The position numbers were made by a program, and so were the translations under genes. From Otis tarda (lineage: Eukaryota; Chordata; Aves; Otidiformes; Otididae): a stretch of DNA of 64,000 nt. The stretch covers positions 77,507,785 to 77,571,784 of the forward strand of contig CM048555.1 of NCBI GenBank assembly GCA_026413225.1. The letters run 5' to 3'. Below the pieces are notes generated by a model. The model was not told the origin of the DNA, did not search any database, and saw nothing but the letters and a program-made list of their open reading frames with translations. This document shows positions 1-13,510 of this stretch, in pieces (within the stretch, counting starts at the first letter, position 1; every line of letters begins with the position of its first letter).

Positions 1-720
1 ATAAAATGCACAAAGACTAGTGAATATGGCTTGACCCTGAGTCCAGTGTAGAATAAGTTCCATTATTACTAGTATGTGACAGACTGCATCTGTAGCACAG
101 CATCTGAGAAAGCAGATAGCAAAAGATTCAGAGGTTGGAAATTACTAAAAGTGTGTTTGTTTGGCAGATTCTTATGAATAATAAATATAATACAGTAGTA
201 GAGTATCAAAACTTGTTGTAAGCTATTTACTAACAAAATGAGAGAAGACATTTGCAATAAAGACTATCCACAGAAATAATCTGGTTTTACTTAGTACAGC
301 ACTGAATCCTTCTCATTGCCAGAGGAAGACCGCTCCACAGGTATAAGTTAATTTGCTTTCTACAGTTCAATTTTCAAGGTGTTAGGTGTGTTGTAGCAAT
401 TTTTTTTTGCTGCAACTCTGGTTTGCAACAAATGCCTAACAGAATACAATATCAAGAAACCTTGCACGATAAAGAAATTTTAAGTACCTCTCTGTTTTTT
501 TCCCCAATATAATAATAAAGTGACTGTACCAGTATGAGTCTATTTTTACAGTTTAAAATCCTTTAATCACCAGATTAAAGCTTCTGTTATATAGTGTACT
601 GTGACCCACACAGAACCTGCACACTTTATGTTTACTTTTTGTCCATGCGCTATAATAAATCTCAGATGTCTTTGTGATACGCTGGCTACTTGTCTCTTCT
701 AAAGACTTACCTTTATATCT

Positions 721-761
721 TAGAAGAAGAGAGAGAGGAGGAGAGAGACAGAGGGAGAGAA
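721..761 (+). repeat. GA-rich purine tract
   Basis: An almost uninterrupted run of A and G in GA/GGA units, followed at once by short repeats of the type TTATACAT. This is a simple-sequence tract. Confidence 0.7.
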
Positions 762-3700
762 GTTATACATTATACATAAATTATACATAAAGACCAATAG
801 ATAGAATTAGGAAGCTCTGTCTTAGATACTGGTGGATTTCTTGTGCTTGAAGTACAACCTTTAAAGAAGTTCCTGTGAGGTTATGGGAAAGGTTGGACCA
901 AGAAGAAAAAGAATGAATTTAAACTAATCAGAGTTTCAAGAAGTGGTTAGTAAATATGAGTTTATAGAAGACTTGATGAATATGAGCTTTAACAAGAGCT
1001 TATACAGGTAAATGTTTCAAAGTCAAAACCAGGCATGTATTTCCAAGCATATTTTCTTTAATTCTAATGAGGCTTCAGCTCCTGAATATCTTTGAAAACT
1101 TAGAACTCCTTACTTCCAGGCTTTTTACTTACAGTCTTCTAGTTCTTTTAAAGATATAAACACTTGTGCTTCCAGCAGAGATTCTTCTCTTTATTCAATG
1201 TCTAATTTGTGGTTCTTGAAATCAACAGAAAGGCTTAAAAAAGAACATCTTCTCAACACACTCCATATGTTCACTTGTATTTGATCTGCATAATATTACC
1301 ACCATAGCTACTATTGCAATGATCATCTCTTTCCACCACGGTTTCCTAAGGAAAAGAATGGGAATGATACCATGAAAAAACTGCAACGTAAATCCAACCT
1401 CAGCTTATACAGTTTTGCCATGCTGTCATCAGGTCCCAAAAGATCAAAAAGAATTGGTCTTTTGCTCCTGTTTTTAATTATCTAGCTGTTTCTCAGCTCT
1501 TGACGAAGACATTGATACATTTTTGCTAGTCTCAATGTAAATGATCAAATTAATGTTATCACCAAAATTAAAAGTCTATCATGAAGTACACTTTCTCTTT
1601 TTTAAAAAAATATATACTCTGTACAGCATCTAGCACACACTTCATGAGAAATTGAAAGAATATTTAAAAAAATATTTTTTTTTTACATGAACATTTTTAA
1701 CACTTTCTTAATACTTATTTTCTGCTTGAGATTCATATCTTAGGGAGAAACACTTTTGACTTGGTGATTCTCAAAATTGTTATTTGACAACTTCATACCA
1801 ATGTTTGAATCTGAGTATTTGTCTTTGGGTCTGGCTATCTTACTTTAAGAATCCTTTCTTATCCAATGCCTTTGTTTTAATATATCTTGTCACTAATGTT
1901 CTCCTGTGCCACTCTAAATAAAGTCTTACAATGAGAGTCATACTAGTCAACTTGAAACATCTAGAAATGTAGATATCTACATATGAGGCAGGCATCTAAA
2001 TAATCTTCGTATTCATTGGGAAGACATAGTCATTGCTTGAGTGCAATTCATCTGGCCTAATTTAGATGTCTTCATTAGGATGAAAGGATTGTGTCCTAGA
2101 AGTGTCCATTTATTTCCACTGCCTGCAAATGGAGTGACTACAGCTAGCTTAAATGAAGATATACTTGATGTAGATATCTCAAGTTTAGCAAGATAAATTT
2201 AATCTTTTCCATTTTCCAGTGTTCTTTAATAATTTTCTTTCTTTTTATTACATAAGAACAATTGAAAAATAACCAACCACCTCTTGTCCACAGACACGTT
2301 TTCCCAAATAATTTTTTACCTAACCTCTCTTACCTATGCATCTTCTAGTTAAATACATCTAACAAGTGATCTCAGCAGAAACGTTCTGCTCATTTGGTTT
2401 TGGAACCTGATCCAAGATCCAATCAATTCTGTTTTATCTTGCATATATTTTGCTGTAATTGTATTTATATTAATTATGATTGTACACCTATGTTTCTCAA
2501 CATAATTGATTGCACTCAGCCCTTCCTCTCCAGTGTTCCAATAAACACAGGAACCTATATCTTTTGCACTATCTTATAGACTGTTAACTTCCTCCTTGTG
2601 CTGCTGTCGGGTTCTTGCTATAAGCTTAAAAAATGCTCAGAGTAATTAAAAGAATTAACCTCTACTTCATTCCAACTGAACAACTTCAGTAAATAATAAA
2701 TAAACAAAAAAAGTTGTGAAATTGCCCCCTCTCCCCTTCTTGAATCATGAAATAGACTTTTCTTTCATAATGTGCAGCTGAAACCAGAATATAACAAATT
2801 GCAAAAGCAACACGCAGTTGCTTTTGTAAATCTCACATTGTGCTTTTATCTTGTTTCATATTGTACCATTATTTTTCTGGTGCAGTACATACTTTCCCTT
2901 ATTAATTTGTCTACATTTCTCTAACAAAAGATGCACTTTCATCATTTCAGATAGAGTCCATTCATGTGATATGCTGGAAAACATTTTTGCTTCATCTATA
3001 CACTGCAATTTTTTTTTTTTTAATTTTATGCTCTTAACCACTTTGATCTCCATAAGCTTGTTCTTCACTCCAAAAGCATTCCTTCAGCATCCTTTTTTTT
3101 CCTCCCCAGGAAACATATAATTAGTTTCAGTGTTTGTTCAGTTTTTTTATTAATGTTTCCAGCAGTGTCTCCAGGTCCTAATCAAGGCAAGTCACATGTC
3201 TCAACCATTTAACATCAGTCATTTTCTATTTTATTTTCAATGTAATAAACAAGGCATTTTCTTTCACTATCCAGTTAGCCGCATCTTTCCCTTATGTTTC
3301 TTACAAATCTATTCTAGCTTGTGAATGTGTGTGGCAAGAACTCCAGCAAATACTTGTGAATTCCATCCATTCCAGGTTCTTTTTAATTTACAGTTGTATG
3401 CAATCGCCTTTGCATATCCTTGTATTGAATTTGCACCACTTATTCATTAATCATTATTAGAATTATTCCCAAGGGGCTTCAATGAGATTGATTCTCCTTT
3501 TTGTCAGCACTTTATATACCATAGAGAATACTGGCTCCACAAAGCCCATAATATAAGAGTTGGTTTTAAAGGCCAGTCATCAAAGGGAATAGTTGCAAGT
3601 CCTGCCAGACTGAGCCATATAAGATTAGAAATCCATTGAAATGGCTAAAAAGAATCCTATAAGCCTGACCAAATTTAAGACCATGAGCTCAGGTGTGTCT

Positions 3701-6690
3701 GAGTAAATATATACACAAATTTTCCTGAAAACCTGAAGTGAAACTTTTAATTTGGAAACATTGTTTTATCCTCTTTTAATTTGTAAAGTGGAAAATTGTA
3801 TTGTCTTCTAGTACATAGCACATACGGAAGCTGAGAACTGGTTTGTGATGTTCTGAAGGCCTCCTGCATGAATATGGCTATACTGACATTTTAGTTCCTG
3901 ACTGACATTTTATTTACTGACAGAATTGCTGAAAATTTGCAGAAAAAAAAAAAGTATTTTAAAAGATGTCAATCAGGCAGTGCCACTAAATTGTAGCATA
4001 AAATAGTATCACCAAGTTTCTGCATCCAGATAAGTTGACAGCTGCACATTTATTTTAGACCTAGTCAATTCTCAGTGCAGAATGAACATGAGATGACCCA
4101 CAGACATGGCTGACAAAAAAGTTACTTACTTCTTTCATGGTGGATTTTTTACTTCTCCATGTTTCTCTTTTAACAACCTTGTCTATGTAATGTCTGTATA
4201 GTTTCTCTGTGCAAAACTTTTTGTGTTCATGGACAAGCTCCCTGGACCCCTAATCCTAATTCAATAAATTCTGGTGTGATAACTGGATAGGACTCTAGTG
4301 TTCACTTTTTCTAATTTAGATAATTATTTTCTGCTTTGTAGCTCTATGGCAAGTTTTACCTGTCTCTGTCAAGACTTACTCTACATCCAGCAACAAAGTT
4401 ATACGAGAGCTCATGCATTTCCATCCTACACGGACTCAGATTTTCTGTTGGTTTTCTGTAAAGCATCTGCTTAGAGTTTGCTATTTTCTTTTATTCATTC
4501 TCAAGTCTTTCCATTCAACCATCGTGAATCTTTTCCCACATTTCTCTACTAAGAAGTCATATTTAAAGAAGCCATAGCTCCTTCTTTTTTTTTTCTCAGA
4601 ATGCATGATAACAAGTCTAATACTGAAAGACAAAACTGCAAAAAGCTATAGACAGGTTTTTTTTCTTTTCTTTCCCATTTTTTTTTTGTTAACCAAGTCT
4701 AGTTATCGCATATATGTTTAGGGCCAGATTTTTAATATTTATTCACATTATTAATGAAATACTTGACACCAGAAAATATCACAATGGCCACTATTAAAAA
4801 AAAAGATATATTAATCTAGAAATAAATTGCTGGACTGTAGTTCTTTAAATAAATTCTGCCCTATGATCTAAACGTTATCTTTAATTTGGTGACTATTTTC
4901 ACAGTCCTCTAAAAATCAGCTCATATATTAATCTGTACCATTCATCCAAGAAGGACTTTTCTTTTATATGTGGCACCTCTGTCAGTGACCATCTCACAAA
5001 TGCTCAAATTTACTGCTTCCTGGTGCTATCAATATTTAACTTTAAAAACCACAGAATCCCACTAAAACCAGCAGTGTTTTATTCTGATCTCCGGTCTTCT
5101 GTTCTCTTGTTCTTTTTTTTTCAAACTATGTATTTAGTTCCTAAGCAGGTCTAATCCTATGAGCTACCTCTGTTATCATCAGAGAATCTACATACAGCAA
5201 AGTCCAGAGAGATGGATACATCTTCCAAGCTCTTCTGAAAACTGAAGCTATTTTTCAAGAACATCTATCAGCCTTTTGCTGAAGAAATTTAACAGGACAT
5301 GTAAAGTATGACAAAGATGAAGGAATGAGGAAATGGTAATGTGAGGGCTGATCTGATTGCCAGTTCTATTTCTCTTTAAAGAATGACGTAGTTGGTCATG
5401 TTGTACAGACACTCATAGTCAGAGTGTTTGTTAAAAAATCCCCTCTAAAATAATTGGGATCTTGGCACTGTACATTGATTCCCCACATGGGGACTAAATC
5501 TCTTGAACTGGAAAGTCTTCATCTGAACAAGAGTGTCCATTGCAGGAGGATACAGAAATCCTTCAGATACACTGTCAAAAACTCCCAGAATCACAGTTCT
5601 GCTGAACTCTTATGTGTCCAGCCAGCTATATGTCAGCTTTAGCATATGCATGATTCATTACTGATTATTATCTTAAACTACATACAAAACAATCTCCTAC
5701 CTTAGCCACGTACAAAATTTTTCCCATATAACTATTTCTGCATCTGCAGGAACACTTTCTATGGATTGCTTCTAAGAAGTGTCTTCTGAAGACAAACTGA
5801 AGTTTTATGCTAGAGCAGGTCTTGGTTTAGGAAAACAGTTAAGCATATAGTTAACTTCTCCACTGTCTGCTCAGGCAGCAATGGAGAAATAAATTATGTC
5901 TTATTCTAACTTCTGTGAGAACTGTCTCCAAGGTAAAACATAATACAATGGTTACTCTTGCTGAGATGAACTCTAAACCACAAAAGATTTTAAGCTTTTG
6001 AGCATAACTTGAAAAATAAGAGTGATTACTTTGAAGTTAAGGGAGTATTTCACACACTTAAGATCTTTGTTATATTGAAAACTGAGAGTTCACCCATAGG
6101 ATCATGCTTAAATAGCTAAGATGAGTTTCCTCTAAGTTGTCTCCATACACATTCAGTCTGCACGATTTCATGTCTTACAGAAAGATTTAGATAGGCTAGG
6201 TCCCAAAGGACTTTGCTAAACTTTAAATCCTTTATGTTCAGTAAGTTCCTCTGAGGATAATATTGCAGAATTTAACATATGCCATGGTACAAAAACATTA
6301 TTTGTCCGTGTCATCTTGCTAGATGTTGTAACAGCCTTTGGGAGTAGCAACAGAAGTTGCATCTCTTCCTTATGGCAACTTCAGAACTTAGAAACTATTT
6401 TCTGCAGTGTTTAATGTGCAGCCAACCAGGGGTCTATGACTCTTCCTCACCAAACAGGCAATATGACAATAGCTAAATGACTAGAAGGAACAGATTTCCC
6501 TTAAGAAATTAAGATGTGAAGCATATTAAAGCTTGACCTATTTGCTTGAAATAAAGAAAATCTAAAAAGGTATCTGGAAATAAAAGTATTATTCTGATTG
6601 TGTTATTTTACCTGCATTAGCAGGATAAGAAGAGTGTTCAGAAACAGACTGATCATTGAGTGGACACATCTGGACTAGGGGGTTCAAGGA

Positions 6691-6730
6691 TAACAGTCAA
6701 AAAGTATCTTTAACAGTCATAAAGTATCTT
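6691..6730 (+). repeat. 20-bp tandem duplication, two copies
   Basis: The unit TAACAGTCAAAAAGTATCTT is followed directly by a second copy differing at one base (position 6720). It looks like a small local duplication and has no other visible role. Confidence 0.8.
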
Positions 6731-7029
6731 TGTTAGACATGTGGACTGAAATATCTGTTATCTGGTTTAAAATCTTTTACATCAATGCCCTACAGAGACA
6801 CTCAAATTAACTACAAACAAAATAGCTCTTGATGTAGAAATGCAGTAGCCGTGTCAGCATAATGTTGTTCCTGAACTAATAGTCCTGCTTCAATGAGGAT
6901 AGTCTGTACTGCTCCCAGAACATGAGCTAGGATCTGTGCACAGCACTGAAATGTGCAGGTTGGAAGTACTCACACTAAATCAGAAAGCTTGTTTCTTCAA
7001 CTCAGAGCTGCAGAGCCTAATGTAAACTG

Positions 7030-7605
7030 AGAATCATAGATATGTTGGTTGGAAGGAACCTCTAGAGACCTTAAACCTTCTGATCAAAGTAGGACTACAG
7101 ACAACCATGAACCATATCATTGATAATTTTACCTAACTAAGTCTAAAAATGTTGAGGGTGGAGATTTCAGTCTCTTTGAGTAACATTTTCCTGTGCTGCA
7201 TCATCCTTCTATTGGAAAAAAAAAAAAAAAAACAAAAAAAAAACCAAAACTATTCCTAATACATAATCTGAATCTCTCAAAATGCTTTTATGCAAGATGC
7301 AAGTGTACCTTTGAAACACATATAATTTAGCATCCGCTGTAACTCCCAGGTCTTTTTCAGCAGTGAGATCCCAGGCTTTTCAGGACTTCCCAGCTCACAT
7401 GCAGAAATTCAGTTTCTCCTTGGTGAACTTTATAAGATGTATTCTGGTTCAGTCCTCCAGACTTTCACACTTCCGTGGTCTGAAATTATCCCTTTGGTAT
7501 CTCAACCTCTTCCTGTAATTTACCATAATTTGAAATTTGCTGAAGGTTCACTCTGCCGTATCATCCAGACAGTTGCTAAAACAATGAACAATGTGGACAT
7601 CTGTT
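7030..7605 (-). mobile_element. Old CR1 LINE fragment(s)
   Basis: The plus strand reads as the reverse complement of a CR1 3' end. It begins GAATCATAGA, then shows GGTTGGAAGGAACCTCT, and near 7,255 has TAATCTGAATCTCTC, which corresponds to the CR1 block just inside the tail. From about 7,330 it matches the older pol region, with landmarks CTCCCAGGTCTTTTTCAGCAG and CTCTGCCGTATCATCCAG. The tail block and the pol block lie closer together than in a complete CR1, so there is an internal loss or two separate pieces. A poly-A rich stretch (7,216-7,245) interrupts the tail block. Divergence from the remembered consensus is high, so this is much older than the copy at 57.1 kb. Both boundaries are approximate, and no reading frame survives. 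Confidence 0.8.
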
Positions 7606-10030
7606 GTATTTGTGACTACTGCCATTGATAATGACATTTTCCTTAAAGCCACCCAAACTGTCTCATTAATTAGTTAGATCATAAGCTCTGAGATCTCCCA
7701 CTATATTTTTTCCTCTTTGGGCAGTAGGTTTATATTAGGTTATGACCATTGTGAGCTTTCCCTAGTCATTTTTTTTTCCTGCATTTGTGGTGGTTCATAG
7801 CCTGAAATTAGCCCTGGTCAGAACTCAACAGAAGGGCTTTCAAACCATTTATAGTTATGGTTCCAATGAGTCAGAGATGTCATTCTGGTCCTCAGCAATG
7901 TTTAGAAAATGATACAATGGCTGAACATTTGTTATTTACATGTGCAACTGTGTACTAGGCACCAAGGAAAGTGGATTTGTGTGGATGAAACTGCATTCTG
8001 TTCAGTAATGTCAGTATGGACAGTTTATAACTAGTTCAGCAACAGCCAAATTGATATGTAAGCCATACAAATTCACACACACCAACAGCTGCTCTCCCAC
8101 TTGTACTCTCTTATTACTCCTTCTATTGCTGACTCATATTAAATTTATAACTCATTGCAATTATATATATCCCTCTGTGTTTTAGACAAATCCATCAATC
8201 TACAATGAAGACAAGCAAAGGATTGCCTTATGTAAAAGAACAGTAATTCCTACCACTCATTTTTCACTCAATTTCTTCAACAGAGGTTCTTCTATTTATT
8301 TGTATTATTAAGTACATATATAATTTAGCTAAAATTATTGTTGATGACTCTCCATAAGAAAGAATTTTCTGTTGCACTACCCCATTTTAAGTTATGAAAG
8401 TAATATACTTTAAGGTATATCTAGGATTATTAGCTACAGTATAAGAACTAGAACTTCAAAGAGAACTATGGAATAAATTACCTGTCATAGCTGTTATTGA
8501 TCCTAGAAACATAAAACAAGAAAAGAATGAATAGAACATCTAGTGGACAAATGTTGTAATAGAAGCTACTAGCTTCAGCTGGTATGGGATTTATTTCATA
8601 TTAAAAAAATAGTCATTCAAAGTACGAGTTGAACTAAATGTTTTCTTATTGATAGTAGCATTAAAATCACTGCAGCAATTCTGGATTTAATGCAACCTAG
8701 GTGCCAAACTTCTAGAAATCTACTGTGGGAGACTTCTCACCTAATATTAGATGGATATAGGCATTTGTATCTGAAGTGCTCACTCAAGGCTGCCTTTATA
8801 GCTATATTATGCTCTGCATAAGTATATGATCTGGGAGGCAGTCTAGCACATTGCTAGTAAGCTATCTCCAAATGCAATAAAGTTAATTTATGAGGCTGGG
8901 CATATGCATCTTTTCTTATAACACACAGCTCTAGTAGTGCCACGTGATTTCAAACTCCAGAGAGAAATGCACTGCATCACCACTGGTAGTAGCAACTCCT
9001 TCATAGATAGAAAAGATGCAGGCAGATCTGAGTGACTGAAAAATGGTGCAGCTCTTTACACATCAGTTTGGTACCAAGGAAACTGAGGAGGACTATTATA
9101 ATCTGTCATAACTTGGGCAGACAGACTCAGTGGGAAACAATCATCCAAGTTCAAAATTGACAGTGCTGAACTGCTAGCACTCCTGCTATTACAAAAAAAA
9201 GTGTACTTTGCACACTCACACGGACAGTCCTCCTGAATGGCACCATTTTCAAGAGATCACACTTCAGTAATGCTTAACTCCCCATTGGGAAGTTAATGGA
9301 CCCTTCCAGTTTACACCAGCTGAGTGCCAGTGTGATGTGATGTCCTGGGCATGGAAACACAGCTTGCAAAGAACATGCTGTTCTCAGTAAAATTCAGCCC
9401 CTGAAGGTAGATGTCTAAATGTGTTTTCAGACCCTTAAATCAGTGGTATGATTTTCTCTATGTGTATAAGTCTCCATGGGGCATAGGTACCGCAAACTGT
9501 TCCAAAGATAAAAGCAAGTAGGGCACACAGGAGTGACTAAGTATGAACATCACGAAATGCTGGCTTGACTGCCTCCTGCCCTAATCCATTCTGTTATAAA
9601 AAAGACATAATAAAATTCATCCATTCATAGATGTTATAAATATTAAGCAAGTCTCGTTATAACACAGCGTAGGTGCAGTTCATCTTATTAAAAGCTGGAA
9701 ATTTCTTCTTATTACAAATGCTTTCTATTTGCAGATTTGAGGCCTATCGTATGCATATTAACAATGTTAAGAATATTAAATTCCAATGCAAACTTCTTCA
9801 AATCAACTTGATGTATCAGCAGTTTGGAAACTTTTAAAGTTTACCAACGCATGTTATTTGGGAAGGTACTGTAATGTAAGAACAAGGCAGCCAAGGTGAA
9901 ATGCTGGTGTTGCCCATATTTACACTTCAGTAGCTGCAGGTCAGAGAAAATAGATAGATAAATGAGTTACTACAGCTGAAAGTGAGTAGCTTAACAAAAA
10001 TCAACACACATCTGTCTTTGTTATAAGTAG
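7606..10030. other. AT-rich non-coding DNA, no gene seen
   Basis: No recognisable coding frame, RNA gene or named repeat. The region just before the LTR, about 9.6-9.9 kb, is especially AT-rich. Confidence 0.5.
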
Positions 10031-10035
10031 AGAAG

Positions 10036-11172
10036 TGTCGTAGTTCAGCCCTGAACGGGACCAGACTACGCAGTCTCTCTCTCGCTCCCCCCACCCTCTG
10101 AAAGAATAGGAGGAGATGATATAAGGAAAAACAGCTCAAGGTTTGAGATAAGGATGGGGAGAAATCCTTAAAGTTGCCGTCACAGGCAAAACAGACTTGA
10201 CTTGGGGAAAAACACTCATTTATTTCTAAAACTAGCAGGAGAATGAGACAGGGAACAAGATAACCTGCCCCCACCCCTCCCTCTTCCCAGGCTTGACATT
10301 GTCTCTACCACATTTCCCCCCACCGAGCGGCACAGGGGGGAGGAGGGAATGGGGGTCGCAGTCAGTTCATCATGCATTGTTTCATGCCGCTGCTTCATAG
10401 TTGGGGGAAGAACTCCTCACATTCCTCCCCTGCTCCTTCTTGGGGACCCACACATATGCCACAGTCCTTTGTGAATCTGCTCCGGCGTGGGTCATCTCTT
10501 CCACGGGGTACAGTCCCTCCAGAACAGCTGCCCCAGTGGGCCCTCCATGGGCCACAGCCTCCGTCAGGCCTCCACCTGCTCCGGCGTGGGGTCCTCCACG
10601 GGCTGCAGGTGAATCTATGCCCCTCCGTGGACCTCCATGGGCTGCAGGGGGACAACCTGCTCCACCATGGTCGTCACCACAGGCTGCAGGGGAATCTTGG
10701 CCAGGAGCCACATTACTGCTCCCCCTCCTTCTGAACTGACCTTGGCGTCTGCAGCCGTTCCTCACAACAGGCTGGCAGACACCTCTCAGGATCCTTTTTA
10801 CATCTTGTTCACTTCTCATCTCCTCTCCACTTCTTGCAGCCGGGCTGGGCTGAGCTGGGCCCAGTCGGCTGCCCGGCGGGAGGCCAGAGGGTGAGGCCTG
10901 CAAGGCCCACAAGGCTCGTGCCTCCCACGTTCTGCCCCCGCTCAGCTGCTTCACATCTTCTCCTATTTTTTTTTTCCTGTTTTCCCCTTCTTAAATACGT
11001 TATCACAGAGGCGTTATCATGGGACATTCTGCTACCAATTGGTTCGGCCTTGGCCAGCAGCAGGTGCGCCCTAGGCCTGTCCGAGTCCACTGAACAAAGG
11101 GGAGCAACTTCTAGCAGTTTCCTAGAGAAGCTGCTACCTTAGCCCCACCCCCCCCCAAACAAAACCAGAACA
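10036..11172 (-). mobile_element. Solo LTR, probable ERVL-like avian endogenous retrovirus (copy 1)
   Basis: An LTR standing alone in AT-rich DNA. On the plus strand it starts TGTCGTAGTTCAGCCC and ends AAAACCAGAACA, and it is flanked on both sides by the 5-bp duplication AGAAG (10,031-10,035 and 11,173-11,177). The transcriptional sense is the minus strand, because that strand carries a CCAAT box, then a TATA-like box, then far downstream an AATAAA signal (plus-strand TTTATT, 10,219-10,224). There is no internal viral DNA next to it, so the provirus was reduced to one LTR, presumably by LTR-LTR recombination. Copies at 42.7 and 51.0 kb are closer to each other than to this one, which makes it the oldest-looking of the three. 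The 5-bp duplication favours ERVL, but the family name is an inference. Confidence 0.88.
10990..11039 (-). promoter_or_regulatory. LTR promoter motifs (copy 1)
   Basis: Read on the minus strand, a CCAAT box (ATTGG, plus-strand CCAAT at 11,035-11,039) precedes a TATA-like TATTTAAG (plus-strand 10,990-10,997) by about 40 bp. The same pair stands at the matching place in the other two LTRs. Activity today is unknown. Confidence 0.55.
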
Positions 11173-12856
11173 AGAAGTGAGGGCACTGGAAAGTGAATAG
11201 CTAAATGGGCAAAAAATCCCTAGATTTGGGCATTTCTGAGGGCATGAAGTGAACCATTGGGAGAGTAAAGGGGAATTTGGGATAGAGAAAATTGACCATC
11301 ATATTGATTAAATGAATATTTTTTTTATTTTTGCCTCTGACGTCTGGAATGATAAATGTGGGGCTCTGAAAAGTGGCAGACCAATACAATTTGCCTAAAT
11401 GTAGCTTGGGTAAAGGGTTAAATAGAAAGATCTCTTCATTGAGTAAGGAATAGCAGTGAAAGTCCTATCACATCACTTCAGGTTAATCAAACACACAACA
11501 TAGCATTAGGAGAGATGCAATGCACAGTTCCAATGCATCTTTAGTAAACAAGAAAAGCTTTTTTTTTTTTTTTTTAATGTGGAAACCCCATTTGGGGATT
11601 TGGAAGATTGGGACTATGTTGTCACCTCTGCCACCACTGTGTTACTTGCTGTCTTCCTGATTTAGCTCTCTGTAAGAGGGAGATAATAGCACTTTTCCAT
11701 CCATCCTCATCATTTCTGTGGTGACACTTATGACCTTTCACATAAGCCAGGACCTGATTTTATGAAATTTTAAAAATATGGAACAGATAACAGTCTCTAT
11801 CTAAAGCAGATTTCAATCTCAATAGGAGCCTAAAGGCAAGAAATACTTATAAGACAGATTGGAAACTACAAGGGAATATTGATATTTTATTGTTCTGTAA
11901 GGGAGACAGGGCTTCCTATACACCTGAACTTCTATCAAGATTTTTAAGAAACATCAAGGCAAAGGTAAATCTCAAGGAAGATTTTGACCTGGGATAATGG
12001 AAAGAAAAGGTAATTTCTTCCTCGCATGTGGGGAGCAGAATCTCACCGTGGAAAAAGCATGAACATACCTATCTGCATATTGAATAGGTTAGAAATTGAT
12101 GTTTGTGCAATAGGTAGGATGAAAGTGGGACTAAATTTCTGAATAGCTTATAATAGAGAGCAGCAGAGTGGTAATAATTAAAGAATTTGAGACAAAGGAC
12201 TTGCCAGATGCACCAGAGACACGTGGGGAAGGGTATATACAGTAGTGTGCAAAAGCCAAAATGAAAAGGTGAGCTGAACAAAACAAGACTCAAGTTGTCA
12301 AGGTCAGAGAAAATGAATAATGCAGATGCAACAGCTTGGGAGGTTGGAAGAGAGTTTTCTCTGCCTGTTATTTCTATTTAGATGGTAAAATCTCCAGTGC
12401 AAGGCCTCTTCCTGGCTTTGAAAACGAAACTGATTAGGTGGAAAGCTGGATCTTTTAGCTGCCAAGACTTGAATTTGAACTTTTTACTTGCAATATTTTT
12501 TTTCCTTTCCTTAGTGCAGACCAGAGAGGCACTGTCTTTTTTGGTGGTAATATAGGGCATGTTAAATGGAAGCTGGAAAACAGAAAGTTTGCACCCTGAG
12601 TGCCTATCATAATACAGAAATGAAGAGAATGTTTCTGGATGTCCACATCCTAGAGCCCACTACACTTTATTCTCTTTCTTCACATCAAAATCTTAAAAAA
12701 AAAAAGTCCACTGTGAGGTATAGAGGTCATAATCCTTCCTATCCCACTCATCTCTTCCCATTCCTCTTTCTTTACTCATGCTCCTGTACAAGGGATAAGC
12801 ACAGAAGAGGGCCTGACACCATCAACATCTGTAGGTTGAGGACTTGTAGGTGGGCA

Positions 12857-12887
12857 TTAATACACCTACACATTGTAGGTGTATTAA
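12857..12887. repeat. Perfect inverted repeat, 14-bp arms and 3-nt loop
   Basis: The left arm TTAATACACCTACA (12,857-12,870) is the exact reverse complement of the right arm TGTAGGTGTATTAA (12,874-12,887), separated by CAT. The word TGTAGGTG also occurs upstream at 12,845, so part of the arm is repeated directly as well. No transposon family is evident around it. It could be a cruciform-prone site or a small replication-error product. Confidence 0.9.
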
Positions 12888-13339
12888 GAACCACAACACA
12901 TACACTTACGATGTTTGAAACTCAGGCAATGTTGACTATTAGCAAAGACATCTTAGGTTGTGTCTTATAGGCAGTATATAGACCAAAGTGAAGATAATTT
13001 TTTCTTTAAGATTTAATGTAAGACATTTGGTCTATTTTAAAGTCTATGAAACAGTATATGCACAAGAATATGTTTGTGTTTAAAATATACAAAAGGAAAT
13101 AAATGTTTTTCAATACTTCCAACTTGCTATTTCTGTCCTCTTCAATCATATCAGAGAGTGGAGTTGGGAGATCTTCCTTCCCCAGCTGTACCAGCTCTGA
13201 ATACAAACATAGTAGGGCTGTAACTGGGGTGAAGTAGGAGATGCTCTACTGTAATCCTCTACCTAGAGTTCTGGTGTCTGTGCCAAGCCATACCCTTTCC
13301 TATATATATTAGAAACACCTCTCTTCAATGTGAATTGTT

Positions 13340-13510
13340 ATATTTTCTGCAGTAGGCTTTAAGGACAAAAAGAAAACAAAGCAAAAATAATGTAAGAAAA
13401 GAGGCAGGGAGAGAAAGAGGGAAATTAAGACAAGGAGGAGGCAAAGGACAAGCAGAGAGAAGTATACAAGCATAAGCAGAGCTGAAGAGTTGTAAGAGAG
13501 AAGAGGTGGC
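13340..13510 (+). repeat. Purine-rich tract
   Basis: The plus strand is strongly enriched in A and G over roughly 170 bases, with many GAGG, GAGAAA and AAAGA words and no fixed unit. It is low-complexity sequence and not a clean microsatellite. Confidence 0.6.

Larger units (their letters stand above)
1..7029. other. AT-rich non-coding DNA, no gene seen
   Basis: All frames on both strands are short and AT-rich, and none shows a recognisable domain. The block holds homopolymer runs, a purine tract near 0.72 kb and a short tandem duplication near 6.7 kb. I see no repeat family I can name. Confidence 0.6.

Noticed and set aside
2851-3120. Overlapping frames on both strands near 2.85-3.12 kb
   Set aside because: Both are Phe/Lys-rich products of T- and A-runs, with no recognisable protein.
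10382-10954. Long GC-rich open frames on both strands inside the LTRs (also at 42,992-43,541 and 51,265-52,000)
   Set aside because: They lie wholly inside LTRs, overlap in many frames, read as low-complexity Pro/Arg/Gly/Ser-rich text, and are explained by stop-poor GC-rich repeats.
12566-12970. 134-codon plus-strand frame
   Set aside because: No family resemblance, low-complexity segments, and it runs through a perfect DNA hairpin; chance is the simpler reading.
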